Shown here one piece after another: positions 44,033-57,217 of a stretch of 64,000 bases of DNA; positions within the stretch are counted from its first letter, which is position 1; each line of letters opens with the position of its first letter. The position numbers and the translations under genes were made by a program. Origin of the DNA: Cryphonectria parasitica EP155. Taxonomy: Eukaryota; Ascomycota; Sordariomycetes; Diaporthales; Cryphonectriaceae. Location: NCBI RefSeq assembly GCF_011745365.1, contig NW_024468915.1, forward strand, positions 1,342,653-1,406,652, written 5' to 3'. Under the pieces are notes generated by a model. The model had not been told where the DNA came from, did no database searches, and was given only the letters and a program-made list of their open reading frames with translations.

Positions 44033-47000
44033 ATGACTCGAAACAATCTCGCAAGCAACCTTGCATGGTTCCTGTCCAATACCCAGCTCTCCAGACCAAC
44101 CGGACCTGAGCTCCCTGCCGTCTACGACGCCTTCGACATCTCGAGGAGCTTTAACTCGGAGTCTTCGCAATCTGCCTCGGGGCGGTTGAACACAGGCGGC
44201 GACCGGTGGCAGCCAGACGCGTCTCGCCCGACATCAACAAGCCGAAGCACACACGATTTGACTGACGAAATCCAACTAGCCACTGATGACGAGCCTTCCG
44301 CTGGGAACGAGGAGGATCGACTGGATCGCGATACAGCTGGGAGGTCCGCAGGAATGGCGAGGTTGACGACAAAGCCTACGAGGAAACCCTCTCTCATGTC
44401 GAAGCAGGAGCGACTCCCCACACAATCCACTACAGGGGTCGGGAAGCTACAACAGGCATACAGCGCATCACTCAGCAAGCAAGACCCTGCTGAAGACACC
44501 ACCTCGCTCCAGCCCAACAGCTCTGGAAGGGGCCGTACACCGTCATGGATCTCGAGGCCCGGTGGGCCAGCACGTCGAGAATTAACACCAGATATACCCG
44601 AGGATATGGACGTCGACCTGCACGACCTTACGAGGGCACGGAGCTTGGACCCTGACGCTACCGACTCAACAGACTACGCTTTTGGAACCCCCAAGCTGCT
44701 GTGGACGGAGGAACATGCTTGGAGGCCTGATCCACCGCCATCACGTGGCAAGAAGAGGAAGAGTAGCGAGATGTGTGGAACACCCTCCAAGCCAGAATCA
44801 TCGTCGAGATCGAAGGCCAGACAGTGGATCAAGGAGGAAGATGAGGATGACTTCCCAAACATCGCGGATCTCGTGCCCGATGATCTGATGACCCCGGCTA
44901 TGTTGAAGCGCCGCAATGCCCCGTCGTCTCCGGTCCACCAGAGTCCTCACAAGCTGCGCATGCCTGCCTCGGACACGACCGTTCTCTCACAGCGGACGGT
45001 CATGCAGACAATCAGCACCACCGAGACAACCATTCACCGAATCACTGGTGTCGACCGGACGCCGAGTCGGAGTAGCTCTCAGGCCACATTCAAAGTCGAT
45101 TCGCCTCTAGGGAAGGGAAAGGGCCGGATGCCGCCGCCTCCACAGCTGACCTCTGAATCTAAGGTCGCCAGTCCGAGACGTTCTCCTCAATATCAACACT
45201 CCCCAAGTGCTGTAGCCCTGGGCGATGACTTTATGCCGGAAGAGAGCGTATTTGAAGCACAAAGCGCGGATTCTAGGCCCACCCGGACGTTGAGACGCTC
45301 AGATGTGATCATAGACTCCGACGATGACTTTGGGGATTTCGAAACGCCTCCTTCTCGCAAAGTCTCGGACATTTCCTTCGTCACTGCAGCGAATGCAAGC
45401 GTATCTGGGTCACGAAGGAAGCGCAACAGGTCCGCAACATCAGACGACGGTCCAACGAGGTCTACGGTTGAGACGCCGTCCAAGAGGCGGGCGGAACTTT
45501 TTGAGCCACAACACTCTGCGAAGAGAAACAGCCCCCAGAAATTCGATGCTATTCACCCGATCGATGGGGATGACAAGGCGCAGAGACCAGAGACTGACGG
45601 ATCACAAAGAAGTCCGAGCTTGGAGTCTGAAGGCGAAACCCTCATCATGGACTTGTTCAGGCAGCAACCTCATGTCTTGGATTTTCTCAACAGGATAAAT
45701 TCGAGGAATCTGTCCCAAAACTCGGCCGCTTACGCAAGAGCACTGCGTGAGTCCTGGCCGCCAGAGCGCAAGGCTCAAGTCAAACGAGAGAAACAACCCT
45801 TGCTGCAGCGGAAACAAGCCATCACCGAGGCCAAGGCCGCTCATGAAGCTTACACTCAACTTGATGCGAAGCGCGAAGAACTTGTAGCCCAGATCACCAT
45901 GGCTTACGATGCTGATGAAGACATTGAGGAGGCTGAAGCTCATCTCGAGAACTTGAGTCAGGAGATTGCCATGAGTGAGGGCGTGTTGAAAAAGGCGCTG
46001 GTGGCCGCCGGCGTCAAAGCGGACTTGTTCACTGATCTTCCGGACCCACCTGCGCAGCTTTCTAGCAAGCACCAATTGGCTGCCTCAGTCGCTCAGCCAG
46101 TCAGCCAAAGCTATCCTCTGTCGATGCCGACTATCATACCTGAATGTGCTTCACAAAGTTTCGATCAACCTCAGGGAGGGTCACGGCCATCATCACGCGT
46201 GGTGAGTTATGAGCAGCCACTGGATTCTGCTAGGCATGACGCGCCAACTTCATATGGTGCGGGAATGAAGTCGTCAAGAATGGCGGGAATTGCCGAGGCC
46301 AGGAGCTCAGCGAAGCCTTCATTGCGCGCACCTGTTCAGGATCACGAGATTGAGGACCTATTTGGTGATGACGACGACGACGATATCTGGGGGCAGCCGG
46401 ATGTCTTCCAGCCTACATCCCGCATACGATCTATTCCGAGACCTATTGCATCCGTGAAACCCAGGAGCCCAATCAACTCGAAAGCGCGACGCCAGGACAA
46501 TTTCAGTGACTATGGTGATGGCGAGGAGGATCTGGCAGCGATGATGGCAATTGCTGAAGAGGCTGAGGACTTTCAGCAGCAGAACACGTCTCACAGCAAT
46601 CGCCGAGCAAGAGCAGTTCTCTCAGACGCGTCTGGCAATGCGGCTCCCGTCGCGAGGTTTAAGGCTGCCGCCCCGAAGACTGTGAGACCAATACCGAAGC
46701 TCAAGATCCCTGCAGAGCTGATGCAGCACCCATGGTCAAACGATGTCCTCCAGGCATTCAAGGACAGGTTCAGACTGGAAGGCTTCAGAACCAACCAACT
46801 CGAGGCTATCAACGCGACGTTAGCTGGTCAGGATGCCTTTGTTCTCATGCCAACCGGCGGTGGCAAATCATTGTGCTACCAGCTGCCTGCGGTTGTCAAT
46901 AGTGGAATGACTCAGGGTGTCACCGTTGTGGTCACCCCTCTGCTCAGTCTGATGCAAGATCAGATTGACCACCTGACTGCCCGAGGGATCATTGCCAAGT

Positions 47001-49524
47001 CCTTCAAAGGCGATACGAAGGAGGCCGAGAAGAAGGAAATACTGCAGATGTTTAAGAGGCAGCCGAATCCCGAGCATTATGTCCAACTTCTATACGTCAC
47101 ACCCGAGATGATCAACAAGAGCACGAACTTGCTACAAGGACTCAGTGATCTCCACAGAAAAAACAAGTTTGCTCGTCTAGTCATTGACGAAGCACATTGT
47201 GTAAGTCAATGGGGCCACGATTTCAGGCCAGACTACAAAGAGCTCGGACAGATTCACACACAGTTTCAAGGCGTTCCGATCATAGCTCTTACTGCTACAG
47301 CGACGAATAACGTCATCGTCGATGTGAAACACAATCTTCACATGGAGCAGTGCAAGGTGTTTTCTCAAAGCTTCAACCGCCCAAATCTCTATTATGAGGT
47401 CCGGTCGAAGGAAACTCAGACTGTGGACAAAATTGCTCACCTCATCAACGAGAAGTATCGGAATATGACTGGGATTGTGTATACGCTTGCTCGGAAGCAG
47501 ACGGAGCAGATTGCCGAAAAACTTCGAGCCCACGGTGTTAACGCAGAACACTATCATGCGTCAATGCCAGCAGAAGACAAGACCAGAGTTCAACGGTCGT
47601 GGCAAAACGGACACATCAAAGTGGTTGTTGCTACTATTGCTTTCGGCATGGGTATTGACAAACCTGACGTGCGCTTCGTTATACACCAATACCTTCCCAA
47701 GAGCTTAGAGGGGTACTACCAGGAGACCGGTCGCGCTGGTCGAGACGGGCTGCGGTCAGACTGCTACCTCTTTTTCAGCTACGGAGACATCCGCCAGCTG
47801 CGGACTTTTATCGACGATTCAGGTGGCAGCGATGCACAGAAACATCGACAGCATGAGATGCTCAACCGAGTGATCATGTTCTGCCAAAACCAGCGTGACT
47901 GTCGTCGAAGTCAGCTCCTGCACTACTTTGGCGAGACTCTCTCCGAAGAGCAGTGTGGCAAAACCTGCGACAATTGCAAGAACGGAGGCCACTTCGAGGT
48001 AGTGGATCGGACCGAATACGCTCAAGCTGTCTTGCAAGCCGTCATGTGTCACGCTCGGTTGACCATGCCCCAGTGTACGGATATGCTTTTGGGCAAGAGG
48101 AAGCCAGAGCAGGACAAAGGCCCGCAGCACGTCTATGGCATTGCCAAGGGCTTGACGAAGTATGAGATCAATCGGATCATCACCGAATTGGCCTTGCAGA
48201 ATGGGTTGGGCGAACATAACTCAATCCCCAATGGCCGTGGGCCTCCCATTCGATACCTTATTGTGAGAGCCCCGACAGCCCATCTTCCATGTCTTCCACT
48301 AACATCTCTCTGCAGGCTGGAGAACAAGCGGCCAGCTTCTTGAGTGGTAATCGTCGGCTAAAATTAGTCGTTCGGCAAGGCGGTGATAAGAAAACCGCAG
48401 CCAAAGCGACTAAGAAGAAGACCACGAAGACGACTAAGAAGAAGTCTGTAGGGGAGGAGATCAGGCCAGCATCAACGTGTATCTCCTCGCCAATCCGCGG
48501 AGATGCTCGCAAAACGAAAAAGGGCAAGTCTGTCGCGAGCTTTTTCGATCAAGAGGCGATCGCGGAAGACGACGACGACGATGCCATGGATTCGTGGACT
48601 GCTGGTCAAACTAATGGTTACCAGGCAGATGGCTTCGTCGTGGCAGATGACGAGGACGAGGAGGATTATTTTGATCCTCCTGTCCCTCGAGCACCACGCC
48701 AAGCTAGACAGCAAACACTGAACGCACTTGCTCTGTCAACGTCCAGAATGGCAGCCTCAGAACCAGTCGATGATATGCAGGACTTACTCATCCCAAACTT
48801 TATGCAAGAGGCAAAGTCGCTCGAGGAAGAGACACGCAACAGTCGAGGTCTTCGCCGAATACTGTTCACCGAAGCACAGATGATGCAGATGATAATCAAT
48901 TGGACCGACAATCTCGAGAAGATGCGCCGAATACCAGGCATTGATGTTGGCAAAGTCGACAAGTACGGCGTCCGCTTCCTACCTCTGATCAAAAAATACC
49001 ACGACAATTATCTTAGCTTGCACGGGACAAATGACGACTCGATGGCTACGATACCAGCGACAGCTGGGCCGTCTACAGGCAGAAGCGGGCCACCACAGCC
49101 ATCAGGAGATGTCATCGATCTCCTCTCAGACGACGATGACGACGATGACTATGAGGACCCGGGCGTCCCGTCCAAATACTTTGGTGCGAAAGGCCACAAC
49201 GACCCTATCCAATCACAGCTCGAGAGCTGGCAGGAGCGCTTCGCGGCGACGCCGCAGGTCGAGGAGCCGGAGTCTCGCGGTCGCAGTACTTCGAGAAAGG
49301 GCACGAAGAGCACCGGTGGCGGCAGGAGACCTCACTATCGCAAAGAGAGAGGTGGTAGCCGCAGCGGAAACAGGTCTTACGGCGTGTCAAAGCGCAAAAG
49401 CTCGACAGCTCCAGCTGGCTCGAACCGCAGATCCAGTGCGGGCAGTGCGAGAGGTGGCGCTGGCAGGAGCACGGGTTCTACCACGAAAAGAGGCAGCAGC
49501 GGCATCGCAGCCATGCCATATTGA
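44033..49524 (+). CDS. sgs1: RecQ helicase, Sgs1/QDE-3/BLM type
   Basis: Two exons, 44033-48262 and 48316-49524, with a 53-bp intron (GTGAGA...TGCAG) that joins PPIRYLIAGEQAASFL, give 1,812 residues. The first 900 residues are disordered, Ser/Pro-rich and acidic, with a coiled coil near 560-650. The helicase core has Walker A MPTGGGKS at 939-946, DEAH at 1052-1055 in VIDEAHCVSQWGHDFRPDY, then TATAT, and GRAGRDG in the second lobe. A RecQ-C-terminal zinc site follows (CRRSQLLHYFGE, then CGKTCDNCKNGG) and a winged-helix part. The exon-2 tail has an HRDC-like helical stretch (about 1,590-1,670) and a basic Ser/Arg/Gly end. By family knowledge it unwinds recombination and replication intermediates with Top3-Rmi1; in Neurospora QDE-3 also acts in quelling. 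The length and long N-terminus mark the Sgs1/BLM class rather than short RecQs. Confidence 0.95.
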
Positions 49525-51756
49525 GCGGCATCAATCGCGGGAGTCTATCCTGGTGGGAAGAGGGTAAATGATGTTTGGGGTTGGGAGGTATGACAATGAC
49601 TAGAGAAAGAGCTTCACGGCCTTTGACGCTTCAATTTGCATCGATATTACTTTAGCAGCTGAATCACAGAAGTGAATGTGACCATGTCCAAGATCACTGT
49701 AAGGGTCTACAGAACCTTGGGCGCGATAACTGTTCAAGCCAAAAGTCTCCCCAAGGAAACAACGCTTTACAATTCAGATCTTGGCTGTGCAGCCAAAAAA
49801 ATTTTTTCTTTTTTTTCTCTTTTTTTTTCGTTCTTTCTTTCCTTTTCTTGGAGAAAAAAATAAAGGTGTAGGGAACATGGACCCCCAGGGCCACTGAGAG
49901 CCTTCAAGTCGCTCATCCTGGTGTGTCTTTGTGGGGACATGCTGCTCCTGCACAGTACAAACTCAAGGTACGTGGCCCATACGGACGGACCGGCACTCGG
50001 CAAGGCTGAACCGGAGAGCCGAGAAGCTCATTGGCCGCCTTGTGTAATTGAAACGGTTGGCGGGGGGGCTTTAATTACCGACAGAACAGAAACGTAATAC
50101 CACGAGCCTTCTAGAAGTCTCGGGTCCCCGAGGAAGGGCGAGATTGGCGATCGATCATCTTGTTATTTTTTCCCTTCTTTTGATCATCATCACCGTGTTG
50201 CCCGTCCGGGCAGGCACAGCTGGCAGTGATGAGATTAAGAAGGGTTCTTCTGCCCACAATGCTGCCTCCTGGGGGTGCAATCGGGATAGCGGGCTGCCTG
50301 GATTGCCGTGAGTCACAGCTGGCTGCCCTAGGAGACTGTGGATGGACTTGGTCTCGTCCTGCCATATGCGTAGCCTGAGCTGAACAGAACCAAGCAGGTC
50401 CAGTTCGGAAGAGGTAGGTAGGCAGGTCTTGGAGCCTGACGTTCACCCGACAACAGCCTGTAAGACCAAGAACCGAGGAGATTAGCCGGAGAGGCCGGGA
50501 AGGATACGATTTTTGGGCGTCCTTTACAGCATGCCAGGCAGCTGGGGGGGGGAGGGACCGCACGCGATCGAGGAAAGAAACGGACGGATGCATGGGCCCA
50601 TGTCTCCCGCGGCTTGGGGGTGCGCCACGAGTCCACTCTCGCTGGGGAGGAAAAAGAAGAAGAGAAAGTCAACGTTCAATACAGCGCGCTCAATACAAAA
50701 ACGGGGTAGCCGAATCGATCAATTAGTCACGTTGGTAACCTGACGGACGGAGCTTGTACATACAGTATACGTACTATGGTAGTACGTTATGCTACTATGT
50801 TTGTATGTGTGTGGGCTTGTGTTGGCCTGGTCTCAGGTGATGAGGCCAGGGGTTTCATGAGTGGGAAATGACTTCAAACATGACATGGAGGATCCACTGG
50901 GGGAAGGGTCGCAGTGGCCGGCGAGGACCAATCCCAGAGCTCTGGATCGCAGGCCCTACCCCTGTAGGAAAACAACCCCTCCTTGTGCCTCCACTGTGCT
51001 AGTGCTGCAAGTGTAGTGTATTGGACTCTGTACAGTACTGCAGCAAGCCTTCTTTGCTGGCCTCTTCCCCCCCCCCCCCAAACTTACTGGACCATGCACA
51101 CCATGCAATGTAGCTGCGAACACGTCCAGGCTCCACCCTCGCTTCGTCTCACGACCAATTTGCTGCATCTCGCGTTTACTGTGGTCTGCCCTCTCTTTGT
51201 CTCTACTTTTTTTCTCTTCTTTGTCTGTCTTGGTTTCTGTCCCTTTTCCTATCTCTCTCTTTTTTTTTTATAATATCACTCTAGAAAAGCAGAGCCGATC
51301 ACTGATCAATCGGGTAGACAAGATCGATTGTTTCGATACCCGCACGGTCTTGTTGTTTGTCTGTTGCTGGGCGGAAACCCTTAGGCCCCTTTTTTTTCTA
51401 TTTACTTTCTTCCGGGCCCTGGACTCTTTTTTTTAAGCTCTTCGCGTGAGGGGGGCTATTGGATGTACATTCCAGAGTTTCACTTAGTCACGCAGCTGCA
51501 CAACGACCTTTTCCCGAGATTGTCACGAAAGAACAAGTGGCAAAGCTTGCCCCTCTCCATCCTACCAATCTCCTTCCTTGCGTCCTCGAAACCTATTCGA
51601 TTCACAGCCTTTATCTTCACGTCTCTTTTGCTGTGAACATTAGCGTTGCTTGCTTCCTGATCTGCAACACCGAGATCCCTCCTCGACCTCGTCCTCTTCC
51701 TTATCCTCCTGCTGCCGCTGCTGCCAACACAATCAATCCTCGATTCCTCGCTCGAC
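49525..51756. other. Intergenic and leader before the 611-residue protein gene
   Basis: About 2.2 kb with no supported gene. It holds T-rich runs at 49797-49855, a TAC/GTA-rich palindromic patch at about 50755-50808, a C13 run at 51067-51079 and a strongly pyrimidine-rich leader from about 51180 to 51740, typical of fungal promoters and 5' leaders. Confidence 0.6.
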
Positions 51757-53592
51757 ATGGCTGCCTTCCAGCACAACCGGTCTCACACTCCTCCTCCTGA
51801 CTTCAAGCCCATGGCTGCCCTGAGCGCAGACCTGGCAGACCTCGAGATATCACCACGATCCATCTCGGTCGCCTCCACTACCTCACACGGCTCGGCAACC
51901 ACCCACGCCTCCCTCGGCAGCGACTCGTCCGGCTCCAGCCGTCACTCATCCGCGAGCTTCCTCGCCGCCGCTAGAAATCCTATCCACCTGGCTCCCACGA
52001 GCAATGTGCGGCACTCGACTGGAAACTATGGAGACAAACCGGTACCGAGGAGGAGAGGTTACATGAGGCCGACGGGCACAGATTTCGCCGCCTCGGCGAG
52101 GAGCAGGGAGAGTGTCATGAGCCTAGGCAGCATCACACACCTGCAGTACTACTTTGCCAGAACGGGACTGCTGGACGGGAAAGGTGCACAGCTGGCTCGG
52201 AAGACCAGGATGCAGAAGGCCCAGACTCTGGACTTTAGCAGCTTGGGCTCGTTTGATTTCGCCTCGGCCTCTGGCAACGCACCCAAGATCGTGACCACAT
52301 CAGACAACGACTCTGCCTACGGAGCTAGCCCTGATACAGGCGGATTTGGAGGCATGACGGACAGCCCAGTGGCCGAGGAACCGGATGAGGACCAATTCGA
52401 CTACGACGAGTGGGACGAGCCGGACCCCAACATGCTCCCGCCCACGGCGAGCACATACAAGCACTCTGAGAAGCCCATAGCGAAGCCGCCGTCCATCAGA
52501 CAGCTCAAGGCCGATCTCAGGACCGCCCTGACCATGGCCCGCGAGGCCGTCGACTATGCGAAAAACAACAGGGTGAACCCCTACGAGGGAGGGGCGGCAC
52601 GTGCTCGGCAGGATTCCATCGTCTCGGTGACCTCCCTGACGGAGTCGCCCACGCCTCCCTCACACGCCCGACAGCTGTCCAGGGCCACCATCTCGGCGCC
52701 AGGCTGGTTCGAGGTCCAGGGCATGCACGTCCTCGACGTCATGACCCTGGCCATCCGCGCGGCCAAGGTCTACTACACGTCTCACGACGCGCCGGACCGG
52801 CTGGACTCCATCAAGCCGGAAAAGGAGCTCCGCAAGGAGCTGTTCAACGTCATGGAGATGCTGAAGCGCATGGCGACCCGGGACTTCCAGGGCGGCATGC
52901 GCGACGACGAGGTGCAGATTATGGAAGAGTGGATCGCGGGGCTCTTCAAGATGCTCAAGGACGAAGAGGAAATCGAGATGGCCGAGGCCGAGGAGCGGGC
53001 GTCCTGGGGATGGCTCAACGATGCGGACTGGCCGGCCGGCACTGAGGTGCAGCGCGAGTACGCCTTCATCGTCAGCATGCTCGATGGGGCCGAGAACACG
53101 ACCAAGGCGCCCGCGCCCGACGGCAGCACGATGCAGGTGCCCGCCCTCCCCAGCTGGACGCCCATCGACCGGTCCAGGCCTCTCGAGGGACAGGACCTCC
53201 CGACGCCCTTCCTCGCGTCCCTGCAGAATGGCCTGCGTCTGGTGCAGCTGCACAACGCGGCGGTGCGTAAGTCACGCCGCCGCTTCGGTATGATCGGCAC
53301 GTTCCACACGGACACGCAGAAGCCCTACCGGGCGGCGGACAACATCCGGTACTGGGCCAAGGCGGCCGAGCTGCGATGGGAGGTGACGGGCCTCAAGGTC
53401 GACGCGCTGGGCATTGTGTACAACAGTAAGCCCGAGGCGTGGCTCGAGTTCGAGGACGCTGTGCTCCGGTGGTGCAAGCACGTCCGTGAGGAGATCACTG
53501 CAGACCTCGGGAGGCCACCGACAAGGGTGGGCCCGCCCGAGTGGCTGCCCAAGAAGAAGCTCGACACGCCGGAGCCACTGGTCGAGGAGTAA
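51757..53592 (+). CDS. Protein of unknown function with conserved-looking helical domain
   Basis: A single exon gives 611 residues from the ATG at 51757. I do not recognise a named family. The first 110 residues are Ser-rich and disordered; a short ordered-looking motif follows (SITHLQYYFARTGLLDGKGAQL near 124-145). An acidic section (DQFDYDEWDEPDPN) leads into a helical region (SIRQLKADLRTALTMAREAVDYAKN near 249-273) and a long, Trp-rich C-terminal domain from about 310 to 590 (GWFEVQGMHVLDVMTLAIRAA, SWGWLNDADWPAGTEVQREYAF, NIRYWAKAAELRWEVTGLKV). The regular helices, many Trp and low bias of the last 280 residues suggest a folded, conserved domain. There is no signal peptide or membrane segment, so it is probably cytosolic. 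A long CT-rich leader precedes it. Confidence 0.82.
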   Translation: MAAFQHNRSHTPPPDFKPMAALSADLADLEISPRSISVASTTSHGSATTHASLGSDSSGSSRHSSASFLAAARNPIHLAPTSNVRHSTGNYGDKPVPRRRGYMRPTGTDFAASARSRESVMSLGSITHLQYYFARTGLLDGKGAQLARKTRMQKAQTLDFSSLGSFDFASASGNAPKIVTTSDNDSAYGASPDTGGFGGMTDSPVAEEPDEDQFDYDEWDEPDPNMLPPTASTYKHSEKPIAKPPSIRQLKADLRTALTMAREAVDYAKNNRVNPYEGGAARARQDSIVSVTSLTESPTPPSHARQLSRATISAPGWFEVQGMHVLDVMTLAIRAAKVYYTSHDAPDRLDSIKPEKELRKELFNVMEMLKRMATRDFQGGMRDDEVQIMEEWIAGLFKMLKDEEEIEMAEAEERASWGWLNDADWPAGTEVQREYAFIVSMLDGAENTTKAPAPDGSTMQVPALPSWTPIDRSRPLEGQDLPTPFLASLQNGLRLVQLHNAAVRKSRRRFGMIGTFHTDTQKPYRAADNIRYWAKAAELRWEVTGLKVDALGIVYNSKPEAWLEFEDAVLRWCKHVREEITADLGRPPTRVGPPEWLPKKKLDTPEPLVEE

Positions 53593-54780
53593 GATGGCAA
53601 GATCTCTCGGCATCTCCTCCATCAATAACATCGGCTTATTCTCGCTCTTCCTGCTCGACACCCTTCTTCTTTACTTTTCGCCTCGGCATGCAACGACATA
53701 TACATATTTAATACACCACACAATATTGGGAACAACACAAACAAAATCACAAAAACAAAAGAAAGGCACCAGAAATTTCTAAAAAGGATGCGTCTGGCCA
53801 ATGACCACCATCCCAAGATGAGAGGAGGAAAGGGACACAACTTTTTTGGACGTCAGATCATGTTGCCATGGTAATTATCATCTCTACAACCCCCCGGAAA
53901 TCGGACTCGACCGCGGGGCCCTTTACATTCGCTGCACATAGTTGCTTAATCTTTGACGACCTTTTCTTTCTTCTCTTTCTCTTACGACAAAAGAAGCGGG
54001 CAGGCCATCTTCGGAAATGTGGCCGGCGAGTTTATGACGAGAGACAGGCAGCTTTTGGGGAAGGAGAAGGATGGTTGCTCAGCTACCTACCTTACTCTTC
54101 TCTTTTCTCCATTCAACATCACCACCATCGTTGCTGCGCGCGTACGCGAGATTGCATAGCGGATACTGTTTTGTATTTTTATCTTTTTTTTTAGTTGACT
54201 TTGGTCAGAGTTTTCTTTTTCTTTTTCCGATTTCTTTTTCGGTTTATTCATGGACGGACAGGGTGAAAAGAGGCGAGAGGAAAGGAGGTTTTGGGGTAGT
54301 AGGGGCAAAGATTGGCAATATCACCATCAACCATTCTCGTTTTCGACAATTTTGCTCTTTTCTTCTTTCTTGTTTTGGTTTCCTTGTCCCGAATTGTTGT
54401 CATGTCGAGACAGGATGGCACTTGAGAATAGCTTGATATACCCCCCCCCCAGCACAAAAGAATTTGACAAATATTGAGATGGAAATTATGATATGCCATT
54501 CAAACATGGATAAGCTGAAGTTCATCATCATCAATGTCTATCTAGTTGGACGTTGCAGCTTTTTCCTCCTTTTTTTTCTTTCTTTCTCTTTTTGGTCTCT
54601 ATCTGGCTTGGGAGGAATCATTTGTTTGGATAGGAGGGCGGGCAACCACCCAGATAGGGAACGGAACGTATCTGCAAGTATTACATGCCCCGGGGGTTTG
54701 AGCCAGGAGGACTCAATAGACTGCCCAAAGAGGAGGTGAGCTGTCACATTTTGATTGCGCTTTCATTTGGGTTGCCTTTT

Positions 54781-54809
54781 CTTCTTCTTCTTCTTCTTCT
54801 TCTTCTTCT
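54781..54809 (+). repeat. (CTT)n microsatellite
   Basis: Nearly ten CTT units, followed by less regular TTC units, in the gene-free span upstream of KAR9. Confidence 0.9.
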
Positions 54810-55185
54810 CTTTCTTCTTCTACACTACAGTGAGGAGTAGCAAGTATCACGGTCATGCAAAGCGCCAGACTTGTTGTAGTATCCTGTAGTAGGGCACATA
54901 CTGGCTCGAAGCGTAGTGGAACCGTAGCGCTGTGACCAGAAACCCGTCCGTGTTCCCTGTAATGCGAGGGAACCAGTGTGTGCTACGCTGTGCTATGCTC
55001 CTCTACCCACTATTCGAGTGGGCGAGTCGTCGGCCCCTGCGAACACGAAGAAAGAGAAGAAGGGGAAAAAAAAACAGATGGGGTGAAAGGGAACTGGGCA
55101 CCAAGAGCGGAGCCTTTTTCTCACGTGGCGAGATTGCAGGAAATGAGGCTCGGCGGACGGGCTTTGGAGAGAAAGGCTGGGCGTC

Positions 55186-55211
55186 GTGTGTGTGTGTGTG
55201 TGTGTGTGTGT
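55186..55211 (+). repeat. (GT)n microsatellite
   Basis: Thirteen GT units in the gene-free span upstream of KAR9. Confidence 0.9.
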
Positions 55212-57114
55212 CACGGTTGGAGAGAGCCCTGGCGCTTCAAAGAGCTCGGTCAGTAGCCATGTTGTGCTATAATAGTGAACCGTGCATTCAGCCTCTGGTG
55301 ATGTTGCTATTGACTTGGATAAATAGCCTTTGCAGAAGTGTGGTTATGAGGTCATTCATAGCGGTGATGTCGATTGTGTTATGTTGCTAGGCGGAGCAGG
55401 TAGAAAGAGAGAGGCCAGCGAGGTGTCCCTGCTGTCGGATCTGCGGGAGAAACAATGTATGTACCATACATAGTACATCACATACTTGTTACTTACAAGG
55501 TGGGACTGCGACGGCTAGGTAGGACGGGAGATGGGGGGTGGGGCCTGTTCGTCTGGGGGCAGATTGACCAATCAGGGACTGGGAATAGCTGCTATAATTA
55601 CCACATTGGGTGGGTTCGTTCCGTGGCGGGACCCTTGTTTCGACTCCATTCAAATCTGAGCGGATTCACACTCTCATCTCAAAGGAATTACTACGGTAAT
55701 ACGATGAGGAATGAAGCAGCACAGGCGAAAGTTGTCTATAATCTTTATTTCTTTCTTTTCCTTCTTCCGTGGGGTGATTTGATTTGGCATGCTTTGAGCT
55801 AGCTTGCTGGTCGCTGAGGTGATTGATCGATTGGTGAGGTCGCCTCAGTCTCGGACAGTTCATTGGTTCGAGCACAGTGTCGTTGCTGTGCTGTGTGGGG
55901 TGTGGCTGGACCCTTGGCTGGCTCCTTCTTTCGCGACTCGCAACACGGGTGAGACCCTTACGTATTATGTATGGGAACGACGAGGCAACCAGAAGACAGA
56001 GAGAATAAAACAAAATAAACTAAAACTTTACCCGAAACTTGACACTTGGGCAAGGCCAAGTTTCACCAAAAGGGTGCCATCTCCCACCCCTTTTGGTTCC
56101 ACCTGGTCTTGGTGGTATCTGTCCATTGTATCTATGCCCTTCCTGTGTGTGTCTCTCTCTTTCTCTCTCTCTCACTGTCTTTTTTCTGAGGAGAGATTGA
56201 TTGGTTCTTTTCATTACCGGTCAGTCCGTGTGTTTTTTGGTCGTTGGGTGCAATTTAGTGCAGCGACTTGACTTTAGTTGAGGCACTGACTGAGCACACA
56301 TCCGATCTTCATTTCTGGGCGTGGCTGGTTCGTCGCCCAATGAACGACCCTTTGCCCGTTCTGGAACGTGGCAAGCTGCTACTGCTCTGCAACAATATTA
56401 CATTATTACATGGCGTAGCACATTTGGATGCAACAACAGCAATGGCAACCTCGCCCGTGCTCATTTAAACTACCCACGAGGTTCATTTCCATGGTCTTGG
56501 TCGCTTTCCAAGGTTCTTTCCTGCTGCACCCTGGCTCTGTCTTTCTCTGGGTCATCATTTCTCCAGTTGGCTTTACCTCATCAACAGACAGCGCGACTCA
56601 CTCGGGCTCGACCTCGACTCCCGCCTTGCCTCACCTCACCTCAGCTCACCTCAGGCCCCAAGATTCTGACTCCTTTGATACGCCTACTTACTTGATCAAT
56701 TGTCGAGCAACAACGGGCGACCACGCGTCAACCTCGTTCGGCTCGATACTCTCTCTACCGCCATAATATTGCGAGGCGACTGTGGGCCCCCTAGGCCTGG
56801 CGGAGCTACCGGCAGCAATCAGAGCTCCGTCCACAATCTGCTGCACTTGCACCCGCCTCCCTCGACACCGCGACGAGACGGGAAGAAAACAAAGCACGCA
56901 AGCTTACACGAACGAGATAGACGAGTCGAGAGACGTAACATTTAGGGAACAAAACAGCCAGCCTCACACAACCACTGCGGGCATGTAGGAAACGACTGCA
57001 GTAGGAGGATCAGGAATCTCGGCCAACTCTGCAGCCCGAGATTCGCGCACTCATCCACACCCACACCCATCCCTGGCGCTGCATAGACGACTACCTGAAC
57101 CTTGGGCCTGGGAC

Positions 57115-57138
57115 ATACACACACACACACACACACAC
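57115..57138 (+). repeat. (AC)n microsatellite
   Basis: About twelve AC units, ending roughly 80 bp before the KAR9 start codon, so probably in the promoter or 5' leader. Confidence 0.9.
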
Positions 57139-57217
57139 AAATACATACAGCCTGCAGCGTCTCAACCTTTTCTTATTTCTTCCTGTCGCTGTCAGATTTG
57201 CCGTCACTCACGTCGCA

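Larger units (their letters stand above)
53593..57217. other. 3.6-kb gene-free span upstream of KAR9
   Basis: No gene is supported. The span holds T/C-rich runs (53940-54240), a C10 run at 54441-54450, a (CTT)n tract at 54781-54809, a (GT)n tract at 55186-55211, a TAC/GTA-rich patch at 55455-55497, CTCAC repeats at 56629-56660 and an (AC)n tract at 57115-57138 about 80 bp before the KAR9 start codon. Open frames are short and repeat-driven. Much of it may be regulatory or leader sequence of KAR9. Confidence 0.55.
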
